Assembly (NCBI GenBank): GCA_016711605.1
Contig: JADJSS010000042.1
Location: forward strand, 1 to 39,810
Length of the DNA: 39,810 nucleotides
Direction: 5' to 3'
From: Saprospirales bacterium
Lineage (GTDB): Bacteria > Bacteroidota > Bacteroidia > Chitinophagales > JADIYW01
Every line of letters starts with the position of its first letter. Positions within the stretch are counted from its first letter, which is position 1. Below are positions 34,328 to 39,810 of the stretch, piece after piece. The position numbers and the translations under genes are program-made. Under the pieces are notes generated by a model. That model made no database searches, had not been told where the DNA came from, and worked only from the letters and a program-made list of their open reading frames with translations.

Positions 34328-35002
34328 ATGAAAAATTTTAGACTTATCACCAGTATCATTTTTTGCATGCTTTCCATAAAAGTAAACGCACAAGTAATCG
34401 TTTGGGAAAAAGCAGTTGACAGCGTAAGTACGAACAATTTAAGTACGAACAATTATTATGGTCAGTTCAGCAATCAAATTATTGCAAAACGAATCAGCAA
34501 CGATAATATACTGTTGCTACAGCAATTTATAGTAGATTCAACGTCATTTGCATATAACCAAGTAAGATATGACAGTTTAAAGATTGATAAATTCACCATC
34601 AATGGACAACGAAAATGGACAAAGAAATATCCTTTGACGAATGGTGGTGTTGTGAAGGATTTTATTGAAACTCCTGACAAGCATATTTTATTATTAATTG
34701 ATTTAGGCATAAATAATTCGGTAGTAAAATTAGACAGCAACGGAAATATTGTAAATATCAAAAACTTCTTAAATACCGATAGTTTATTGCGTTTGACAAA
34801 AATTGTAGATGCAAAAGATGGAAATTTTTTAATTCTTAGCAAAAGAAGTATTTACGAATTTGACGATCAGAATTGTTGGTGGTGGTGGTGGTATTCTTTT
34901 ACAAAAGGATATAATACCAAAACCTACTTAACCAAAATTAATTCAAACTTGAACATGCTGTGGAACAAGCAATTAACAGATAACTATATACATACGATTT
35001 GA
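34328..35002 (+). CDS. Tandem T9SS cargo protein, copy 1, N-terminal fragment
   Basis: The start at 34328 (MKNFRLITSIIFCMLSIKVNAQ) gives a signal peptide; a TTG at 34307 would only add seven residues. The 224 residues contain propeller-like repeats (KRISNDNILLLQQF; KHILLLIDLGINNSVVKLDS; NFLILSKRSIYEFD). The frame closes at YIHTI-stop. One base less near 34994-34997 would continue into FDLGYSYQMVELFPTTIDV, matching NLFDYSYAQ and YYPTIIDV of copy 2, so the fragment at 35022 is the rest of this protein. It also contains a 15-bp duplication and a (TGG)5 tract giving five consecutive tryptophans. It has no enzymatic motif; a surface or secreted structural role is inferred. Confidence 0.8.
   Translation: MKNFRLITSIIFCMLSIKVNAQVIVWEKAVDSVSTNNLSTNNYYGQFSNQIIAKRISNDNILLLQQFIVDSTSFAYNQVRYDSLKIDKFTINGQRKWTKKYPLTNGGVVKDFIETPDKHILLLIDLGINNSVVKLDSNGNIVNIKNFLNTDSLLRLTKIVDAKDGNFLILSKRSIYEFDDQNCWWWWWYSFTKGYNTKTYLTKINSNLNMLWNKQLTDNYIHTI
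34425..34454 (+). repeat. Perfect 15-bp tandem duplication inside copy 1
   Basis: TAAGTACGAACAATT is present twice head to tail (34425-34439, 34440-34454), encoding the repeated STNNL/STNNY. Its length is a multiple of three, so the frame is kept. Copy 2 lacks it, which marks it as a recent slippage event. Confidence 0.9.
34877..34891 (+). repeat. (TGG)5 microsatellite encoding five tryptophans
   Basis: Five in-frame TGG codons give CWWWWWYSF. Copy 2 has CWSLFF at the same place, with one TGG. Runs of five Trp are rare in proteins, and the unit is a natural slippage target that would change length in steps of one residue. Confidence 0.9.
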
Positions 35003-35021
35003 CCTTGGTTATTCATATCAA

Positions 35022-37049
35022 ATGGTCGAACTGTTTCCAACAACAATTGATGTTTTAGATGACAACAACCATTCTATTAACATCATACATCAAGTAAAAG
35101 AAGGTTATGATTTAGTCAATCAATTAAAACTAGAACGATATAGTACAAACGGTGATAAAGAATTTGAAAAAGTATTATTAGACAGTATAACTACAGCAGA
35201 AGAATGTAGCTATGGTATGAATTTTTCAATTTTAAGATGGAAAGACAACTATATATCTGAAGCTTCAAAAACTGCGAACAATTTAAGTTATATTGAAAAA
35301 ATGAAATTTAATTTGGATGGTGATACTATTGAACAAACATCTTTAAGTAGTAATAATTACAATTTTCCATTTTCTATCTTACCATACGCATACAACAAAT
35401 CATTTACAAAAGCAGGTGACGATGTTTATATTGTAGGTGCATCTTATTTTAATTTTGCAAATTCTACCAATGGATATCTAGTTTTTAAAGGCAATAATGA
35501 TTTAAATGTATTGTGGTCTGAAAACATTGCAAAACCTAGTCAAAATATTTATGATGTTATATTAAACACTGAACTGGACGACACTTCTATTTTATGCATA
35601 AGTCTTGTAAATGATACGTCAGTTGCAGATACCATGTTTCAAGTTCAGTTCGTAAAAATTAGCTTAACTGGCAATCAACTTTATTATTCATCTTATGTGG
35701 ATAGAAATTTCAATGGCACAAAAGATGCAGACGATACTTTATTTGCTGATGGTTTGATTGAAGTAAGCAATGGAAATACCAGTGTAGATTATACACCAAA
35801 TTACGATGGAACTTTTAGCAAAATTGTTGGCAAAGGCACGTTTGTTTCTAAGTTAATAGATTACAATCAGCGATTGAAATATTACACTGTTAATCCAATC
35901 AATAAGACAACAATATTTAATGGAACTAAACAAGTTGATTCTATCTTTTTCCGTTTAACACCAAAACCAAATATCCAGGATTTACAAGTTAGCATAGTTC
36001 CATTTACAATTGCACGACCTGGTTTTAATTCATCTTATAAAATTATTGCAAAAAATGTTGGCACTAAAATGATGTATTTACCAACTGTGAAATTTATTAA
36101 AGATTCATTGCAAACATTTACGGATTCAACAACGTATGCTTTAGATGCTGATACTTTATTTTGGCAAATCGATTCCTTGAGTTTATTGGAACAACGCGAA
36201 ATTGTTGTTTCTGTTTTAAATGCAACTCCACCAACTTTAAATGCAAACGATACCTTGCATTTATCAGCGCAAATTTTTCCAATGGAAAACGATTCTTTTT
36301 CGCAAGATAATTATGCTTCGTTAAATCAAGTTGTTCGTAATTCAGTTGATCCAAATGACAAAATAGAAACGCATGGTGGAACTATTCCGTACAGTGCTGT
36401 ACAAAATCGTGACTACTTATATTATACGATTCGCTTTCAAAATACAGGTAACAGTTATGCGACACGTATAGTAATTACAGATACGTTGACCGAAAATGTA
36501 GATGCGTCAACATTTGAATTTTTATCATCAAGTGTTCCATTTGTAATGAATGTTGTTGACAGAAAACACTTTACTTGGACTGCAGCAAATACGTACTTAC
36601 CAGACAGTATTGCTGATGAACCAAATTCGCATGGTTATATTTCATTCAGAATAAAACCAAAAGCTGGTTTGTTGCCAAGCGATGAAATCACCAATCGTGC
36701 TAGCATTGTATTTGATTATAATGCAGCTATCTTAACCAACACTTGCACTACAAATATTATTGAACAACGCATTTTATCTGTAAAAAATAATGAGATAAAA
36801 TCCATTCATTTATTTCCAAATCCAACCAATGGTAATGTGCAACTGAACATGAATTTATTACAAAATAAAAATTACACCTTGCGCATTATTGACATCAACG
36901 GAAATCTTTTATCGAATGAAAATTTAAAAGGAAATGCTGGTGAAAATAATGTATCAATTGATTTAAGCTCATACGCAAATGGCTTGTATTTTATACAAGT
37001 TTCAGACGAAACAGGAAATTTATTTTACGGAAAGGTAGTGAAACAATAA
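35022..37049 (+). CDS. Tandem T9SS cargo protein, copy 1, main part with type A sorting domain
   Basis: The 675 readable residues continue the protein begun at 34328 after a one-base frameshift; the ATG at 35022 is internal and there is no signal peptide. Order of parts: rest of the propeller-like region to about residue 300; a conserved module with RLTPKPNIQDLQVSIVP; a DUF11-like domain seen in many T9SS proteins (YYTIRFQNTGNSYATRIVIT and NRASIVFDYNAAILTNT); and a type A T9SS tail (HLFPNPTNGNVQLN, then SSYANGLYFIQVSD and GKVVKQ at the end). T9SS cleaves such tails and anchors or releases the protein outside the cell. The corrected copy 1 protein has about 906 residues. It ends 11 bp before the ATG of copy 2. 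Confidence 0.85.
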   Translation: MVELFPTTIDVLDDNNHSINIIHQVKEGYDLVNQLKLERYSTNGDKEFEKVLLDSITTAEECSYGMNFSILRWKDNYISEASKTANNLSYIEKMKFNLDGDTIEQTSLSSNNYNFPFSILPYAYNKSFTKAGDDVYIVGASYFNFANSTNGYLVFKGNNDLNVLWSENIAKPSQNIYDVILNTELDDTSILCISLVNDTSVADTMFQVQFVKISLTGNQLYYSSYVDRNFNGTKDADDTLFADGLIEVSNGNTSVDYTPNYDGTFSKIVGKGTFVSKLIDYNQRLKYYTVNPINKTTIFNGTKQVDSIFFRLTPKPNIQDLQVSIVPFTIARPGFNSSYKIIAKNVGTKMMYLPTVKFIKDSLQTFTDSTTYALDADTLFWQIDSLSLLEQREIVVSVLNATPPTLNANDTLHLSAQIFPMENDSFSQDNYASLNQVVRNSVDPNDKIETHGGTIPYSAVQNRDYLYYTIRFQNTGNSYATRIVITDTLTENVDASTFEFLSSSVPFVMNVVDRKHFTWTAANTYLPDSIADEPNSHGYISFRIKPKAGLLPSDEITNRASIVFDYNAAILTNTCTTNIIEQRILSVKNNEIKSIHLFPNPTNGNVQLNMNLLQNKNYTLRIIDINGNLLSNENLKGNAGENNVSIDLSSYANGLYFIQVSDETGNLFYGKVVKQ

Positions 37050-37060
37050 AAATAGACTTT

Positions 37061-37098
37061 ATGAAAAATTTTAAATCAATTGCAATTATAATTTTTGC
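37061..37098 (+). pseudogene. Detached signal-peptide start of copy 2
   Basis: The ATG at 37061 begins MKNFKSIAIIIFACFL-stop. Copy 1 has T6 where this copy has T5 (about 37091-37097). Adding that T gives MKNFKSIAIII followed by a normal signal peptide ending IKAKAQ, in the frame of the next fragment. The true translation start of copy 2 is therefore 37061. Confidence 0.75.
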
Positions 37099-37371
37099 AT
37101 GCTTTCTATAAAAGCAAAAGCGCAATTTATATCTTCGAGTAAAATAGTTGACAGTATATCTTCTGTTTATTATTATCCAAATTATTATGAATTTGTATCT
37201 GCAAAAAGAATTAGTAACAATGAAATCTTACTACTAAGCTATACTTTAAAACCATCAACAATATCCAGTCAACCGGAAATTGACAGTATAAAAATTGATA
37301 AATATGCATTAAATGGACAGTTAAAATGGTCTAAAAAATTGCATATATTGGCTATGTATGTGATTATATAG
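37099..37371 (+). CDS. Tandem T9SS cargo protein, copy 2, first readable fragment
   Basis: The 90 residues correspond to the start of copy 1: LSIKAKAQ is the end of the signal peptide, and SAKRISNNEILLLSYTLKP and DSIKIDKYALNGQLKWSKK match the same repeats in copy 1. Its ATG is internal to the signal peptide. The frame is lost near 37342-37349, where the DNA reads CATATATT; removing one AT pair would give KKLHIGYVCDYIES and join the fragment at 37395. Alone it would not make a functional protein. Confidence 0.7.
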   Translation: MLSIKAKAQFISSSKIVDSISSVYYYPNYYEFVSAKRISNNEILLLSYTLKPSTISSQPEIDSIKIDKYALNGQLKWSKKLHILAMYVII

Positions 37372-37394
37372 AATCTGCAAATAATGATATTATT

Positions 37395-39779
37395 TTGCTT
37401 ATTACTGATGATATAAATCTTGACGAATTCAATACCATTGTTGAGTTAGACAGCAATGGAAATTTTATTAACAGCAAGAGTTTAATATATTCTGATAATT
37501 TAATAAAACCAAAAAAAATTGTTGATGCAAAAGATGGCAGCTATTTAATACTGAGTAAACTTGAAGTATTTGAAGCAGAAGATTATTGCTGGAGTCTATT
37601 CTTTCCTTCGTACACTAACTCTTATAATGTACAAACTTATTTAACAAAAATAAACGCTGATTTGGATGTTGTATGGAATACGCAATTGACAAATAATTAC
37701 ATGCACCTCAATTTGTTTGACTATAGTTATGCACAAATAGATTACTATCCAACAATAATTGATGTGTTAGATGACAATGACCATACAATTAATATCATTC
37801 ATCAAGTGAAACAAGGTTATGATATGGAAAACCAATTAAAACTCGAGAACTATAATTCTTTAAATGGTGCTATGGAATTTGAAAAAATTTTATTGGATAG
37901 TTTACATACAGCAGAAAAAAACTGTGATTTTAATCAAAGTTTTATGGATTTTAATTTTTCTATACAGAAATGGGAAAATAAATATGTAAGTATTAATTCA
38001 TACCATGAAAATGGTCAAAATATTACAAGAAGAATAAATTTTAATCTACAAGGTGATACTATAGAAAATACAATTTTAAATCAATATGACTTTATAAATC
38101 CTTTTACAACAAACCCATATTATTACAATAAAAACTTTGCACAAGCTGGTGAAAATCTATACGCAGCTACTAATTTTTTTAACTCAAATGAAAGTACAAC
38201 ACTCAGTTTATATAAAGGAAATAAAAATCTTGAAGTATTGTGGACTGAAAACATGGATAATCAAAACCATTTTAACAATGGCATTCTTTTAAATACTGAA
38301 TTGACTGATACTTCAATCGTGTGTGTACAAGTTATTAAAGATAACACTGACAATGATTCAGTTTTAGATATTCAATTTATTGAAATCAGCTTAACTGGTA
38401 ATCAATTATTTTACACACTATATATAGATAGAAATAACAATGGAACAAATGACATTAACGACACACTTTGCCATGATGGATTAATTGAAATAACGAATTA
38501 CAATAACTCATCAATTGATTATACACCATATGATAACGGAACATTCAGTAAGATTGTAGGCAAAGGTACTTACACTTCTAAACTAATTGATTACAACCAA
38601 CAACTCAAATACTATATAATCAATCCAAACATACACACAACTGTATTTGACAGTATAAATCAAACAGATTCAATCATATTTCGTTTAACACCAAAACCGA
38701 ACATTCAAGATTTGCAAGTTAGCATAGTTCCAACGATTGGCGCGCGTCCTGGTTTTAATTCATCGTATAAAATTATAGCAAAAAATGTTGGTACAAAAAC
38801 TATGTATTCACCAATGGTGAAATTTATTAAAGATAGTTTGCAAACATTTACGGATTCATTAACGTATGTTTTCGATCGTGATACTTTATTTTGGCAAATC
38901 GATTCCTTGAGTTTATTGGAACAACGAGAAATTGTTGTTTCTGTTTTAAATGCAATTCCACCAACTTTAAATGCAAACGATACCTTGCATTTAGCAGCTA
39001 TTATTTATCCATTTGAAAACGATTCGTTTGTGCAAGATAATTATGCTTCGTTAAATCAAGTTGTTCGTAATTCAGTTGATCCAAATGACAAAATAGAAAC
39101 GCATGGTGGAACTATTCCGTACAGTGCTGTACAAAATCGTGACTACTTATATTATACGATTCGCTTTCAAAATACAGGAAACAGTTATGCGACACGTATT
39201 GTAATTACAGATACGTTGACCGAAAATGTAGATGCGTCAACATTTGAATTTTTATCATCAAGTGTTCCATTTGTGATGAATGTTGTTGACAGAAAACACA
39301 TTACTTGGACTGCAGCAAATACGTATTTACCAGACAGCATTGCTGATGAAGCAAATTCGCATGGTTATATTTCTTTCAGAATAAAACCAAAAGCAGGTTT
39401 GTTACCAAGCGATGAAATCACCAATCGTGCAAGCATTGTGTTTGATTATAATGCAGCTATTTTAACCAACACATGCACAACTAATATCATTGAACAACGC
39501 ATTTTATCTGTAAAAAATAATGAGATAAAATCCATCCATTTATTTCCAAATCCAACCAATGGAAATGTGCAGTTGAACATGAATTTATTACAAAATAAAA
39601 ATTACACACTGCGCATTATTGACATCAACGGAAACCTTTTATTGAATGAAAATTTAAAAGGAAATGCTGGTGAAAATAATGTATCAATTGATTTAAGCTC
39701 ATACGCAAATGGCTTGTATTTTATACAAGTTTCAGACGAAACAGGAAATTTATTTTATGGAAAAGTAGTGAAGCAATAA
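37395..39779 (+). CDS. Tandem T9SS cargo protein, copy 2, main part with type A sorting domain
   Basis: The 794 residues carry the same parts as copy 1 in the same order: propeller-like repeats (VELDSNGNFINSKSLI; SYLILSKLEVFEAED; YLTKINADLDVVWNTQLTNN), the RLTPKPNIQDLQVSIVP module, the DUF11-like domain and the type A sorting tail ending GKVVKQ. From about 38880 to the stop the DNA is nearly identical to copy 1 (36150-37049), while the N-terminal half has drifted strongly. Two frameshifts separate it from its signal peptide at 37061. It is followed after the same 11-bp spacer by the start of a third copy. Confidence 0.85.
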   Translation: MLITDDINLDEFNTIVELDSNGNFINSKSLIYSDNLIKPKKIVDAKDGSYLILSKLEVFEAEDYCWSLFFPSYTNSYNVQTYLTKINADLDVVWNTQLTNNYMHLNLFDYSYAQIDYYPTIIDVLDDNDHTINIIHQVKQGYDMENQLKLENYNSLNGAMEFEKILLDSLHTAEKNCDFNQSFMDFNFSIQKWENKYVSINSYHENGQNITRRINFNLQGDTIENTILNQYDFINPFTTNPYYYNKNFAQAGENLYAATNFFNSNESTTLSLYKGNKNLEVLWTENMDNQNHFNNGILLNTELTDTSIVCVQVIKDNTDNDSVLDIQFIEISLTGNQLFYTLYIDRNNNGTNDINDTLCHDGLIEITNYNNSSIDYTPYDNGTFSKIVGKGTYTSKLIDYNQQLKYYIINPNIHTTVFDSINQTDSIIFRLTPKPNIQDLQVSIVPTIGARPGFNSSYKIIAKNVGTKTMYSPMVKFIKDSLQTFTDSLTYVFDRDTLFWQIDSLSLLEQREIVVSVLNAIPPTLNANDTLHLAAIIYPFENDSFVQDNYASLNQVVRNSVDPNDKIETHGGTIPYSAVQNRDYLYYTIRFQNTGNSYATRIVITDTLTENVDASTFEFLSSSVPFVMNVVDRKHITWTAANTYLPDSIADEANSHGYISFRIKPKAGLLPSDEITNRASIVFDYNAAILTNTCTTNIIEQRILSVKNNEIKSIHLFPNPTNGNVQLNMNLLQNKNYTLRIIDINGNLLLNENLKGNAGENNVSIDLSSYANGLYFIQVSDETGNLFYGKVVKQ

Positions 39780-39790
39780 AAATAGACTTT

Positions 39791-39810
39791 ATGAAAAATT
39801 TTAAACTTAT
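39791..39810 (+). CDS. Start of a third tandem copy (partial)
   Basis: The 11-bp spacer AAATAGACTTT and the first codons (MKNFK) are the same as at the copy 1/copy 2 junction, so a third paralogue begins here and leaves the window. Only about six codons are visible. Confidence 0.75.

Larger units (their letters stand above)
34328..39810 (+). repeat. Head-to-tail array of at least three paralogous T9SS cargo genes
   Basis: Unit length is about 2.73 kb (start-to-start 34328, 37061, 39791). Spacers are identical (AAATAGACTTT). The 3' third to half of each unit is almost unchanged between copies, whereas 5' parts are only recognisably similar. Such arrays arise by unequal crossing-over and are kept uniform at one end by gene conversion. 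Confidence 0.88.

Noticed and set aside
34328..39810. Tandem array as a transposon or prophage remnant
   Set aside because: No transposase, integrase, terminal inverted repeats or target-site duplications are visible; the units are ordinary secreted-protein genes.

Overview
This is AT-rich DNA from a member of the Bacteroidota, probably of the Chitinophagales/Saprospirales type; that finer placement is inference. The signs are several giant Ig-like or repeat surface proteins, a gliding-motility-type C-terminal domain, a PorP/SprF membrane protein, type A type IX secretion (T9SS) sorting tails, TAnnTTTG-like promoter elements and few obvious Shine-Dalgarno sites.

Layout. (1) 1-1184: a leucine-rich-repeat-like secreted protein, apparently frameshifted at the window edge, and a Crp/Fnr regulator. 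(2) 1326-5752: a four-gene set of class III aminotransferase, FGGY sugar kinase, class II aldolase and a second aldolase-fold protein that has lost every zinc ligand. It looks like a small sugar or amino-sugar catabolic route with a pseudoenzyme partner. (3) 5758-8655: GNAT acetyltransferase, aspartokinase and class I fructose-1,6-bisphosphatase. (4) 8717-17617: a SprB/SprF-like pair. The first gene is a roughly 2,400-codon adhesin-like gene interrupted by one in-frame TAA; the second is a PorP/SprF barrel fused to an OmpA domain; a strong hairpin terminator follows. (5) 17743-32130: a glycosylation island. It holds one TMTC-like TPR membrane glycosyltransferase, three paralogous GT-C membrane transferases, three GT2 transferases, a WecE/ArnB-like aminotransferase (broken), two WecD-like GNATs and two Fe(II)/2-oxoglutarate oxygenases. 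Coding strand changes repeatedly, with convergent gaps of 1-6 bp. The set resembles Arn-type logic: make an amino sugar, acylate it, load it on polyprenyl phosphate by GT2, and transfer it outside the membrane by GT-C. (6) 32242-33963: an ECF sigma factor, a CarH/LitR-like B12 photoreceptor domain lacking a complete DNA-binding domain, and a Pmp3-like small membrane protein; the first two share an upstream 12-mer. (7) 34328-39810: a tandem array of at least three large secreted T9SS cargo genes. Their C-terminal halves are almost identical, their N-terminal halves have diverged, and several frameshifts are present.

Many genes carry one-base indels, mostly in homopolymers, or a single nonsense codon. 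Either the assembly was insufficiently polished or surface and glycan genes are decaying or phase-varying. The sequence alone cannot separate these, so frameshifted genes are listed as the readable fragments with the inferred full extent stated.
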